A DNA stretch of 48,239 nucleotides from Pseudarthrobacter phenanthrenivorans. Lineage in GTDB: Bacteria > Actinomycetota > Actinomycetes > Actinomycetales > Micrococcaceae. The stretch lies in assembly GCF_000813845.1 (NCBI RefSeq), contig NZ_JWTB01000040.1:1-48239 (forward strand), given 5' to 3'. Under the pieces are notes generated by a model, which was given only the letters and a program-made list of their open reading frames with translations, ran no database searches and was not told the origin of the DNA. The translations under genes and the position numbers were made by a program. Within the stretch, counting starts at the first letter, position 1, and each line of letters opens with the position of its first letter. This document shows, piece after piece, positions 1 through 7,887 of this stretch.

Positions 1-1
1 C

Positions 2-895
2 CCCGACCGCGACGGCATGGCATGGCTCTCCCTCTACCTCCCCGGGGACACCGCATCAGCGATCTGGAACCGCACAACCGCCACCGCCCGCGGCCTCCAA
101 AACCCCACCGAGCCCCGCACCCTCACCCAACTCCGCCCCGACATCGCCGCCAGCCTGCTCCTGGGCGAGGGAAGCACCGCTCAACCCGGGAAGGTCCCCA
201 CCCTGCGCGCGGACGTGCTGGTCACGGTTCCGGTGTTCGCCCTGCTCGGCCTCACCGACGAACCCGCCGAACTGGACGGCTACGGCCCCATCCCCGCATC
301 CCTGGCCCGGAAACTCGTCGCGGACGGCGCGGACTCGTTCCACCGGGTGCTGGTCGACCCCCGCGACGGGGCACCTTTGGAGATCGGCCGCACCCGCTAC
401 CGGCTCACCGGGACCATCAAACAATGGCTCAGGATCCGCGACCGCAAATGCACCTTCCCCGGCTGCAGCAACCACACCCCGGACAACGACACCGACCACC
501 TCACCGCCTGGCACCACGGCGGCACGACAGACGTCAGCAACCTGGCACAGCTCTGCCCCAAGCACCATCGGCTCAAACACCACAGCCACTGGACCCCGGA
601 TCCGGCAACTCCGGACGAGCCCCCGGGCTGGACCTCACCCACCGGCCGCCACTACACCCCCGAACACCCCACCCCCAAACCAACCCACTGGCCACCAAGC
701 ATCCTCCCGGCGAATAGTGCTGCGCCGCCCGCGTGCTTCCACGGCGAACAAGTCAGCCCCGAAGACCTCCCACCCTGGGAACCGGACGACGACACCCCCA
801 TCGACCCCGACCACCTCCCACCAGACGACCCCCTCTGGACAGAGTTCCTCACACACGCCCTATCACCCACGAAGCCCTTCGCCCTCTCACCATGA
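2..895 (+). CDS. DUF222/HNH endonuclease-like protein, C-terminal part (5' end outside window)
   Basis: The frame is open from base 2, so the gene begins left of the window and the ATG at 17 is internal. The first visible residues, PDRDGMAW, match PDRDGMPW near the right edge of the window, where another member of the family is seen from its start; this marks the end of a DUF222 domain. An HNH nuclease motif follows near residues 148-190: CTFPGC, then DTDH, then CPKHH. The tail is rich in Pro, Thr and Asp. DUF222/13E12 HNH proteins occur in many copies in Arthrobacter-like genomes; they look like endonucleases but their biological role is not settled. The gene converges on the minus-strand hydrolase that ends at 951, and a weak GGGC/GCCC hairpin lies between them at 929-947. 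Confidence 0.88.
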   Translation, partial: PDRDGMAWLSLYLPGDTASAIWNRTTATARGLQNPTEPRTLTQLRPDIAASLLLGEGSTAQPGKVPTLRADVLVTVPVFALLGLTDEPAELDGYGPIPASLARKLVADGADSFHRVLVDPRDGAPLEIGRTRYRLTGTIKQWLRIRDRKCTFPGCSNHTPDNDTDHLTAWHHGGTTDVSNLAQLCPKHHRLKHHSHWTPDPATPDEPPGWTSPTGRHYTPEHPTPKPTHWPPSILPANSAAPPACFHGEQVSPEDLPPWEPDDDTPIDPDHLPPDDPLWTEFLTHALSPTKPFALSP

Positions 896-950
896 CTGCC
901 GCGGCCCCATAACCGGCTGTGGTCAGACGGGCCTGCCCAGGCAGCCCTTG

Positions 951-1778
951 TCAGATAGGGCGGGGCGCTCCGGCGAGGCGGCGGCGAAGCGACACGCGCT
1001 GCACCCGCTCCCGCCCAGCCAGGGCGCGCAGCCGTGGAACAACTCCAAGGGCGAGTGGTTGGCCATGGCCGGGCGCGATCAACCTGGGGCCCAGTTCGGC
1101 CAGCCGTGATACAGAGTCCATGGACTGCTTCCAGTTCCACGTGGTGTACCGGGGTGGCCCGGAGAGGTCGGGCGCTGCCATCAGGATTCCGCTGACCGAA
1201 TTCAGGTTCACCGTGACCACTGCATCACCCGTGATCAGGACACCGTCCCGGGAACGCCAGTAGGCAACGTGTCCGGGAGTGTGGCCGGGGGTGGCGATGA
1301 CCGCCCACCCCGGAAGACCGGGCACCTCTCCTGATTTGGGCAGGCTATGGACGACGTCCGTGATATCCCCGGCCACTTCAATCTTCCGGCGCGCCCGGCC
1401 CGGCAGGGACCACAGGAGCGGGGCGATGATCCAGCGGTCCAGCGGCATCGAAAAGCCGGGTACGTAGCGCCCGGCCGCCATAGGCATCTCGGCATGGTGA
1501 ACGTATACGGGCACCTTCCACTCCCGCGCCAAGGCTCCGGCAGCGCCCGAGTGGTCCGGATGGATATGCGTCAGCAGGATGGCGTCAGGTGACTTTCCGG
1601 GCCCGAGGACTTCCGCGGCTGCCCGCCGGACGGGTTCCGCGCTGCCGGCCCAGCCGCAGTCAACCATCACCCACGCGGGGCCCGAGTGGACTAGGTAGAG
1701 GTTTGAGGCCATGGGTCCCCTGCCGGTGGTGATGAGCACCACGCCGTCGGCAATTTCCCGTGGTTCGGTGACATGCAT
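951..1778 (-). CDS. MBL-fold metallo-hydrolase
   Basis: A 275-residue metallo-beta-lactamase-fold hydrolase. The metal-binding THIHPDH motif is near residue 72, followed by TPGHTPGH, a TGDAV aspartate and a C-terminal APGHG histidine, which is the full ligand set of the glyoxalase II-like branch. The substrate cannot be read from the sequence. An ATG at 1784 is also in frame, but the GAGG Shine-Dalgarno lies at a sensible distance only from the ATG at 1778. The gene sits about ten bases after the stop of the GyrI-like gene on the same strand, so the two are probably one transcript. Possible roles are lactone, thioester or organic hydroperoxide-derived substrates; none is favoured by context. 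Confidence 0.85.
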   Translation of the reverse strand: MHVTEPREIADGVVLITTGRGPMASNLYLVHSGPAWVMVDCGWAGSAEPVRRAAAEVLGPGKSPDAILLTHIHPDHSGAAGALAREWKVPVYVHHAEMPMAAGRYVPGFSMPLDRWIIAPLLWSLPGRARRKIEVAGDITDVVHSLPKSGEVPGLPGWAVIATPGHTPGHVAYWRSRDGVLITGDAVVTVNLNSVSGILMAAPDLSGPPRYTTWNWKQSMDSVSRLAELGPRLIAPGHGQPLALGVVPRLRALAGRERVQRVSLRRRLAGAPRPI

Positions 1779-1788
1779 GGTCATGCCC

Positions 1789-2424
1789 TCACACCACGGG
1801 GTGGCGAATCAACGTGCGCAGCTTTTCAGGCGCGCTCCGCCGGGGATCACCCAGGTATATCTCGTGATGCCTGCCGCGGACCTGCAGCCCTGCTGCCGTA
1901 ATTGCCGAGTCAAGCAGGGCAATTGTTGGACCTTCGTCAGCGTAGGGCCCAACGTGGAGCGTCTGCGCGCACCGGCCCTCTTCCCACCCCTCGAACCGCA
2001 GGAGGTCCAATGATGGGAGTCCCTTCCCCCGGGATTGCTCCGTGGCCCGCTCGAGCACTCCTTCATCGATGGGGGCGGGCTGCACCATCATGGCCTGCCA
2101 CTGCCAGGACTCCCTGTCGATTCCTGAAAGGCCGCTGAATCCAGCGGCCACGCCCTCCGAGCCCTGCGGCTGTCCGGGTGCATCGAACCACCATAGGGCT
2201 TCCAGCGGCATGACTTTGGTGATCTCGCCCGTCTGCTTCTTGAGCCCGAAATGCGCGGCATAGCTCACGGTAAAAAGAGCCTGGAGCGCCGCGGCGAAGT
2301 CCGGCCCCTCCGGGTCGCCTTGGCCGCGGACCACTGCAAAGAGCAAGGACGGAACGTCGACGAAATCCACCGACCCCTTCCGCCCCTGGTAGAAAACCGA
2401 AATGTCCTCGCGAAGATCGCTCAC
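1789..2424 (-). CDS. GyrI-like small-molecule-binding domain protein
   Basis: A 211-residue protein of the stand-alone GyrI-like type. The N-terminal half has the VDVPSLLFAVVRGQG strand and the EALWWFD motif, and the C-terminal half has the TLHVGPYADEGPTIALL motif typical of this family (SOUL/GyrI superfamily, ligand-binding or hydrolytic, with no DNA-binding domain). It starts with GTG; GGGGAG lies rather far upstream (about 11 bases). It is immediately upstream of the MBL-fold hydrolase and downstream of the Rieske-protein gene. Proteins of this type bind or hydrolyse hydrophobic compounds, so a detoxification role is an inference. Ligand unknown. Confidence 0.8.
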   Translation of the reverse strand: MSDLREDISVFYQGRKGSVDFVDVPSLLFAVVRGQGDPEGPDFAAALQALFTVSYAAHFGLKKQTGEITKVMPLEALWWFDAPGQPQGSEGVAAGFSGLSGIDRESWQWQAMMVQPAPIDEGVLERATEQSRGKGLPSLDLLRFEGWEEGRCAQTLHVGPYADEGPTIALLDSAITAAGLQVRGRHHEIYLGDPRRSAPEKLRTLIRHPVV

Positions 2425-2504
2425 CTGGAATGCACTCCCCTGGACCCCTCCACGGACCCAGTCTTCCGCTGCCCAACCTCACCCAGTAGGGGCTAACGGC
2501 CCCT

Positions 2505-3383
2505 CTACCCGTCGGCCCCTGGCAGGCACACTTCCACAACTTCCCCGGTCACGCGCGTCTGGAAGACCGGCTGCCTGGACGTAGCGGGCCCGGCCTTCAC
2601 TTCGCCGGTGCGGAGGGAGAAAGTGCTTCGATGCCAGGGGCAGACGACACATGCCTCCCCGCCTTTGTCCTTGATCTTGCCCTCGTTCAGCGGGCCGGAA
2701 AGGTGGCTGCAGACATTGGACAGCACATTGACGGTGTTGCCCTGGCGGTGAACCAGCAGGGGGATCCCGGCGACCTCGCGTTTGTGCAGCCCGCCCTCCG
2801 GCAGCTCAACCAGCGGCGCAAGACGGTGCCAGCCGGACGGGAAGCGGTGTGGGATTTCCTCGCTGTGATTGACGCCTGCGGCCTGCCGGTACGACAGGTG
2901 GCCGCCCAGGAACCCGCCGGCACTGACTGTCGCGAGACCCAGGTAGGCCAGGACCTTGCCGCTGCCCTGGCTGCCCCGGGCCCGCTGCACCAGCGACGCG
3001 AGGTAAAGGCCGGTGGCGGTGATGTTGGCCGCCGCGTGTACCAGGCCCACCCTCTGCTGCTGCGGGTGGAGTTGGGACCAGTCCGTGAATCCCGCGAGCG
3101 CGGGCGGCAGCACGCTGGTTGTACCCACCCCGATCAGCAGCCGCGCAGCCTTCTCGGCTCCTGGAACGGCATCGAGGACACCGGCCGAAAGCCAGGCCCC
3201 GATCGGAACCTGGACCGCGAGGGGGTGCACGGGGTGGCCAATCGGTACGCCGTGCAGGACGTCGCGGGCCCACTGAGGTTTGATGACCTTCTTAACGGCT
3301 TTGCGGACGCTCTTGGCCAGCGGGTCAAGCCATTCGGCATCCTCGAGACGGGTTACAAGCTCAAGTGCGGGCAAGGGTTTCAT
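2505..3383 (-). CDS. DUF2231 membrane domain fused to a Rieske [2Fe-2S] domain
   Basis: A 292-residue two-domain protein. The DUF2231 part (about residues 35-170) opens with GVPIGHPVHPLAVQVPIGAW and has hydrophobic helices. The C-terminal Rieske domain (about 195-290) shows both cluster motifs: CSHLSGPL (Cys and His) and CPWHRSTF (Cys and His). The frame is open further upstream, but ATG 3383 is preceded by AGGGAGGACAC and gives a normal family start. It probably acts as a membrane-associated electron carrier; partner unknown. It follows the small monooxygenase gene by 92 bases on the same strand. A short GGGGC/GCCCC hairpin lies just after its stop (about 2487-2503). Confidence 0.85.
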   Translation of the reverse strand: MKPLPALELVTRLEDAEWLDPLAKSVRKAVKKVIKPQWARDVLHGVPIGHPVHPLAVQVPIGAWLSAGVLDAVPGAEKAARLLIGVGTTSVLPPALAGFTDWSQLHPQQQRVGLVHAAANITATGLYLASLVQRARGSQGSGKVLAYLGLATVSAGGFLGGHLSYRQAAGVNHSEEIPHRFPSGWHRLAPLVELPEGGLHKREVAGIPLLVHRQGNTVNVLSNVCSHLSGPLNEGKIKDKGGEACVVCPWHRSTFSLRTGEVKAGPATSRQPVFQTRVTGEVVEVCLPGADG

Positions 3384-3475
3384 GTGTCCTCCCTTACCCC
3401 GATCGCCGCAATCCACGCACGGCAAGGGCTTCTTAAAGGACCGGCCCTGCCTGCGGGCAATCCGCGCCTCTGGCG

Positions 3476-3775
3476 TCAGCGCAGCGGTGACCCCACCACC
3501 GCGAACCGGTGCCCGCCCATGTCCCCGGAAAGCAGCGGCATGGCCTCGGCGATCGCCGCACGGGTGCTTTCCAGCTGCAGCGAGGCCCGGTGCGCCTCGG
3601 CAGATTCCCATAGTTCGGAAACGAACACCGTGTCCGGCATGTCATCGTTGATCCCGACTTCATAGAGGAGGCAACCGGCTTCCTTCATCCCGGGCTTGGG
3701 CCGGACGAGTATGGCCACCAGGGCGTCCCGCTGGCCGGGCTTGGTTCCGAGCAGTCCAACATTGGCAAACGTCAT
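3476..3775 (-). CDS. Antibiotic biosynthesis monooxygenase (ABM) domain protein, putative quinol monooxygenase
   Basis: A single ABM ferredoxin-like domain of 99 residues: an N-terminal MTFANVGLLGTKPGQ strand, then GCLLYEVGIND, FVSELWESAEAHRASLQ and a C-terminal MPLLSG. These are the landmarks of small cofactor-free quinol monooxygenases such as YgiN. A GTG at 3793 is also in frame; neither start has a convincing Shine-Dalgarno, and ATG 3775 is chosen because it matches the family's N-terminus. The gene lies between dctA and the Rieske-protein gene, all on the minus strand. The enzymatic substrate is unknown. Confidence 0.8.
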   Translation of the reverse strand: MTFANVGLLGTKPGQRDALVAILVRPKPGMKEAGCLLYEVGINDDMPDTVFVSELWESAEAHRASLQLESTRAAIAEAMPLLSGDMGGHRFAVVGSPLR

Positions 3776-3832
3776 AGGGACAGTGTGCAGCACACCCGGA
3801 CAACAGCGCTGAACGTACCAGGTACGGCCTGC

Positions 3833-5254
3833 TCAGCGCGCGGCGTCAACAACTGCCGTTCCCTGCTGGGACAGGGCGGCCGCACCCGGGGCCGGGCCGC
3901 CGTCGGGCTCGACGGCCGCCACGGGCTGCGGCGCCGGAGTCGTGGCGGCCCCCTCCGCAGCAAAGGCGTCGAGCATCGCCTGGCGATCAAACTGGCCTTC
4001 CCATTTGGCCACCACAAAGGTGGCAACGCAGTTCCCCAGCAGATTGACCACAACCCGCATGGAGTCCATCAGCCGGTCGGCCCCGAGAAGCAGTGCAACA
4101 CCGGCGACCGGGAAGATCCCCAAGGCGCCTGCCGTGGCAGACAGGGCGAGGAAGGCCGATCCCGGAACGCCGGCCATGCCCTTGGACGTCAGCATCAGGA
4201 TTCCAAGGGCGGCGAGCTGCTGGCCCAGGTCCAGGCTGTAGCCGAATGCCTGCGCCAGGAAGAGCAGCGAAATGGACAGGTAGATTGCGGCGCCGTCGAG
4301 ATTGAACGAGTAGCCAGTGGGAACCACCAGGCCGGTGGTGGCGCGGGAGCAGCCGGCGTTAGTCAGCTTTGTCATGATCCGCGGCAGGACAGACTCGGTG
4401 GATGCAGTGCCCAGGGCCAGGAGGAACTCCTCCCTGGTGTACTTCAGGAACTGCCACAGCGGGACGCGGGGGTACGCCCATGCAACGACAAACAGGAGCC
4501 CGATGAACACCACGGCGGCCCCGTAGCAGGCGGCGATCAGCACGGCGTACGTGCTGAGGGAATCAAGCCCATACTGGCCGATGATGAAGGCCATGGCCCC
4601 GAACGCCCCGACCGGCGCCAAGCGCATCACCCAGCCCATGATCCTGAAGAACAGTTCCAGCACGGTTTCCATCAAGGTGATGACCGGCAGGCACCTTTCA
4701 CGTCCGACGACAACGATCGCTGCTCCAAAGAACACGGAGAAACACAGAACCTGCAGGAGGTTGTTGCCGGCAAATGCCCCTACAACACTGGTGGGGATGA
4801 TGCCCAGCAGGAAAGCGCCGGCGTCCTTGGGCGGGGCCGCACTGGTCTTGGCGTTGAGAGCGTCCTGGGACAGCGATGCGGGGTCGATGTTCAGGCCCGC
4901 CCCGGGCTGCACCAGGTTGGCCACCACCAGCCCAAAGACCAAGGCAAAGAGCGTGGCGACGGTGAAATAGGCCAAGGCCTTAACACCAACCCGGCCAACC
5001 GCCTTGACGTCGCTGACTGCAGCGATGCCGGTGACGATCACCAGGAATATCAGTGGAGCAATGATCATCTTGATGAGCTGGATGAATCCGTCGCCGAGCG
5101 GGCGCAGCCCTGCCCCGAGGTCCGGCCACGAATGGCCGACCAGGATGCCTGCCACCACCGCGACCAGGATCTGGACGAACAGTGATTTGTAGACGGGCTT
5201 CCTGCGTCCGTGGGTTGCCGCTGGCTGTGGCGCCGCAGTTGCGGTGGTCTTCAT
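3833..5254 (-). CDS. dctA: Dicarboxylate:cation symporter, DctA type (DAACS family)
   Basis: A 473-residue integral membrane symporter. The family signature regions are clear: IKMIIAPLIFLVIVTGIA in an early helix, GTASTESVLPRIM before re-entrant loop 1, and PTGYSFNLDGAAIYL in the substrate/cation-binding helix. This family takes up succinate, fumarate, malate and related acids with protons or sodium. The open frame extends to 5458, but ATG 5254 with an upstream AAAGGAAC fits the family length. The last 45 residues are Ala/Pro/Gly-rich and outside the core. The leader carries an operator-like repeat (5374-5388) shared with hyi and uraD, which suggests it imports an acid linked to ureide or glyoxylate use; that is inference. 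Confidence 0.92.
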   Translation of the reverse strand: MKTTATAAPQPAATHGRRKPVYKSLFVQILVAVVAGILVGHSWPDLGAGLRPLGDGFIQLIKMIIAPLIFLVIVTGIAAVSDVKAVGRVGVKALAYFTVATLFALVFGLVVANLVQPGAGLNIDPASLSQDALNAKTSAAPPKDAGAFLLGIIPTSVVGAFAGNNLLQVLCFSVFFGAAIVVVGRERCLPVITLMETVLELFFRIMGWVMRLAPVGAFGAMAFIIGQYGLDSLSTYAVLIAACYGAAVVFIGLLFVVAWAYPRVPLWQFLKYTREEFLLALGTASTESVLPRIMTKLTNAGCSRATTGLVVPTGYSFNLDGAAIYLSISLLFLAQAFGYSLDLGQQLAALGILMLTSKGMAGVPGSAFLALSATAGALGIFPVAGVALLLGADRLMDSMRVVVNLLGNCVATFVVAKWEGQFDRQAMLDAFAAEGAATTPAPQPVAAVEPDGGPAPGAAALSQQGTAVVDAAR

Positions 5255-5373
5255 GCTCAGGCCTGTTCCTTTGGAGGGATGCCGCTTGAATGCGGGTCCC
5301 TGTGGGCAGGGCGGCACCATGGGCGCCGCCGGATCACCACAAAGGTACGAAACGCATGTTTCCGGAAAGATAA

Positions 5374-5388
5374 ATCCATAATGCGGAA
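5374..5388. promoter_or_regulatory. Class I operator-like repeat in front of dctA
   Basis: ATCCATAATGCGGAA lies between the Lrp gene stop and the dctA start. It matches TTCCACAAAGCGGAA (hyi) and TTCCATGATGCGGAA (uraD). Read on the minus strand, TAATAG (5389-5394) sits directly upstream as a possible -10, so the site would cover the transcription start. A second palindrome, TTTCCGGAAA, lies at 5359-5368 on the dctA side. The adjacent IclR gene at 25961 is the natural candidate binder. Confidence 0.6.
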
Positions 5389-5414
5389 CTATTAAGCTTC
5401 CAGCCGGCGGCGCT

Positions 5415-6452
5415 TCATTCGGCGGCACCCAGGCTTCCAGCGTGAACGACGGCGCCACTCGCCGTCGTGTCTTCGTTCAGCATCCAGCCCACCCGCTTGA
5501 CCGTCCGCAGCATCACCGCGCTTTCCACGATCTCGATGCCGGGCACCTTCTGCTGCAGCGCGAGCTCGGCGGACATGACGTCGGCCAGCGTGTGGAGCCA
5601 CATGATGATCACGAAGTTGGTTGGCCCGGTGGTGGAGGCACTGAGCCGCACATTGCTGATGGTGCGGATCTCGGCGGCTGCAGCTTCGTGCTGTCCGGCC
5701 GGAACGTTGACGAACCATTGGCAGGTGACGGGGAAGGACGAGTACCGCTGGGCGATTTCGCAGCGGAACGACAGGATGCCGCTGGCCAGCACCCGGTTCA
5801 GCTGGCGCTGGACGGTGGCCGGGTGCCGGCCCAGGGAACGGGCAATGCCTGCCGCCGTGGCCCGGCCGTCCCGGGCGAGGAAGGGCAGCAGGTCCAGGTG
5901 GCTCTGCGGCAGTTGGGCTGCCTGCAGGGATTCCGGAACCGCCGGGGAGGCGAGGGTCCGGAGCAGTGCCAGCTGGGAACGGCTCAGGACGTTGAGGCGC
6001 CAGTCGTCGCCGCTGCTGTGCAGCCGGGTGCAGAGGGCCACCTGGTACTTCGTCAGCCCCTCTACGGATTTGAGCCGGGAGATGATCTTCTCGCTGAACT
6101 CCTCCAGGGAGCGCGTAATGACCGTCAGCATCAGGTCACGGTTGCTGGCCGCCTCCTCCACGGTGACGATCTCGGGGACAGCGGCCAGCTCCGCCGTCAC
6201 ACTGTCCCGGCGGTTCATCTCGCAGTCCACCGCCACGTAGGCCAGCAGCATCTGCTTGGGGTCGCCGGCCAGGTGCGCCGTGGCCCATGCCGAGCCGCTT
6301 GACGTGAGGCGTTCCCACCGCGCCGCCAGCGTAGTGGCATGCATGCCCAGCACCTTGGCTGCGTCCGCCCAGCCAATCCGGGGAGCGGCCTGCAGGACCT
6401 GGATCAGGGCCAGGTCTTCCTCGCTGAGCTCCACTGAGGCGTCTTCCTGCAT
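5415..6452 (-). CDS. Lrp/AsnC family transcriptional regulator, double-module type
   Basis: A 345-residue regulator made of two Lrp/AsnC modules in tandem. Each has a winged helix (about residues 10-55, SEEDLALIQVLQAAPRIGWA; and about 175-220, LLPFLARDGRATAAGIARS) followed by an AsnC-type alpha/beta ligand-binding domain. Double-length members occur in actinobacteria. A GTG at 6473 is in frame, but ATG 6452 has GGAGCAGGATTC just upstream and is preferred. It is divergent from the M20 amidohydrolase/MHS permease pair, which it probably controls through the direct repeats at 6471-6528, and it lies upstream of dctA. The effector is unknown; an amino acid or N-acyl amino acid would fit the neighbours. 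Confidence 0.85.
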   Translation of the reverse strand: MQEDASVELSEEDLALIQVLQAAPRIGWADAAKVLGMHATTLAARWERLTSSGSAWATAHLAGDPKQMLLAYVAVDCEMNRRDSVTAELAAVPEIVTVEEAASNRDLMLTVITRSLEEFSEKIISRLKSVEGLTKYQVALCTRLHSSGDDWRLNVLSRSQLALLRTLASPAVPESLQAAQLPQSHLDLLPFLARDGRATAAGIARSLGRHPATVQRQLNRVLASGILSFRCEIAQRYSSFPVTCQWFVNVPAGQHEAAAAEIRTISNVRLSASTTGPTNFVIIMWLHTLADVMSAELALQQKVPGIEIVESAVMLRTVKRVGWMLNEDTTASGAVVHAGSLGAAE

Positions 6453-6470
6453 GAATCCTGCTCCAATTGC

Positions 6471-6528
6471 CACTTTTCAGAATAATTCCTGCGGTTTTGC
6501 AGCATGTGAACTGCGCCACTTCAGAATA
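6471..6528. promoter_or_regulatory. Direct repeats in the Lrp / M20 divergent promoter region
   Basis: CACTTTTCAGAATA (6471-6484) and CACTTCAGAATA (6517-6528) repeat 46 bases apart in the 114-base divergent intergenic region. Two spaced copies of one sequence next to an Lrp-type gene are what a multimeric Lrp-like protein would bind. This is pattern-based only. Confidence 0.45.
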
Positions 6529-6566
6529 GTCCACAAGCCCCGCCGCCGACTTACAAGGAGTAGCAC

Positions 6567-7820
6567 GTGCCCATCACCGACGACGCCAAAGACCTGCAGG
6601 ACGACCTGGCCCGGCTTCGCCACGACCTCCACCGGCAACCGGAAATCGGACTCCACCTTCCCCGCACCCAGGAGAAGGTCCTCCAGGCCCTGGACGGACT
6701 TCCGTACGAGATCACGCTGGGCAAGGACACGACGTCGGTCACCGCGGTCCTGCGCGGAGGAGGGGCCGCCGCCGGGAACGGCGCAGGCGACACCAGCGCG
6801 CAGCCTTCCGCCGCACGCCCCGCCGTCCTGCTCCGCGCCGATATGGACGGACTCCCCGTCCAGGAAAAGACCGGCGTGGATTACACGTCCCGTGCCGACG
6901 GCGCCATGCACGCCTGCGGCCACGACCTGCACACGTCCATGCTCGCCGGCGCCGCCACCCTGCTGGCCGGGAAGAGGCACCTGCTCCAGGGCGACGTCGT
7001 CCTCATGTTCCAGCCCGGCGAGGAAGGCTTCGACGGTGCCAGCTACATGCTCCGCGAAGGCGTCCTGGACGCCGCCGGTCCCCGCGTCCAGGCAGCCTAC
7101 GGCATGCACGTCTTCTCCTCCCTGGAGCCGCACGGCACCTTCTGCACCAAGCCCGGCGTCATGCTCAGCGCCTCGGACGGGCTGGAAGTCACGGTCCTCG
7201 GCGCCGGCGGCCATGGATCGGCCCCGCACTCGGCAAAGGACCCCGTCACGGTGGCCGCGGAAATGGTCACCGCACTGCAGGTGATGGTCACCCGGCAGTT
7301 CAACATGTTCGATCCCGTTGTCCTCTCCGTCGGGGTGCTCCATGCCGGCACCAAGCGGAACGTCATCCCCGAAACGGCCCGCATCGAGGCCACCATCCGG
7401 ACGTTCTCCGAGGCGTCGCGCCTGAAGATGATGGACGCCGTTCCACGCCTGCTCAAGGGCATCGCGGCCGCACACGGGGTGGAGGTCGCCGTCGACTACC
7501 TCCAGGAGTACCCCCTCACCATCACCAGCGAGGACGAAACCCACACCGCCGAAAAGGTCATCACCGAACTCTTCGGCGAGCGCCGCCTCTCGCGCTGGGC
7601 CACTCCGCTGAGCGGGTCCGAGGACTTCTCCAGGGTGCTCGCCGAGGTGCCCGGGACCTTCGTGGGACTCAGTGCCGTGGCCCCCGGCGGCGATCCCGCC
7701 ACCTCGCCGTTCAACCACTCACCGTACGCAACGTTCGACGACGGCGTGCTGGCTGACGGGGCAGCCCTCTACGCGGAACTCGCCATATCGCGCCTGGCCG
7801 CGCTGTCCCGGGCCGCCTAA
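6567..7820 (+). CDS. M20D family amidohydrolase (hippurate / N-acyl amino acid hydrolase type)
   Basis: A 417-residue zinc peptidase-like amidohydrolase. Seen: RHDLHRQPEIGL at the N-terminus, RADMDGLPVQEKTG, the metal-binding HACGHDLHTSM, FQPGEEGFDGA with the catalytic Glu, and the C-terminal SGSEDFS. These are the M20D (AmhX/hippuricase) landmarks, whose members remove acyl groups from amino acids or indole-acetyl conjugates. It starts with GTG seven bases after AAGGAG. The MHS permease gene follows 67 bases downstream, so the pair probably imports and hydrolyses one substrate. It is not typical of allantoate amidohydrolase, despite the ureide genes nearby. Confidence 0.88.
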   Translation: MPITDDAKDLQDDLARLRHDLHRQPEIGLHLPRTQEKVLQALDGLPYEITLGKDTTSVTAVLRGGGAAAGNGAGDTSAQPSAARPAVLLRADMDGLPVQEKTGVDYTSRADGAMHACGHDLHTSMLAGAATLLAGKRHLLQGDVVLMFQPGEEGFDGASYMLREGVLDAAGPRVQAAYGMHVFSSLEPHGTFCTKPGVMLSASDGLEVTVLGAGGHGSAPHSAKDPVTVAAEMVTALQVMVTRQFNMFDPVVLSVGVLHAGTKRNVIPETARIEATIRTFSEASRLKMMDAVPRLLKGIAAAHGVEVAVDYLQEYPLTITSEDETHTAEKVITELFGERRLSRWATPLSGSEDFSRVLAEVPGTFVGLSAVAPGGDPATSPFNHSPYATFDDGVLADGAALYAELAISRLAALSRAA

Positions 7821-7887
7821 GCCCCCCTTCCGTCACCGGCAGCAGCGCCGCTGCCACCCCCTCCACCCACCCAGCAGGAAGAAGACC

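Noticed and set aside
2..895. Treating ATG 17 as the real start of the left-edge gene.
   Set aside because: The frame is open to the window edge and the first residues match the interior of the DUF222 protein at 47527.
929..947. Hairpin between the left DUF222 gene and the MBL-fold gene as a terminator.
   Set aside because: The loop would have only two bases, the stem has a bulge and no T-run follows.
3785..5185. A 466-codon open frame on the plus strand opposite dctA.
   Set aside because: It lies wholly over the symporter gene, is rich in Gln/Gly/His from reverse codons and shows no protein motif.
6567..7820. Assignment of the M20 amidohydrolase as allantoate amidohydrolase to complete the ureide pathway.
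   Set aside because: RADMDGLP and HACGHDLH are M20D hippuricase-type motifs, and the gene is paired with an MHS permease under an Lrp regulator without the class I operator.
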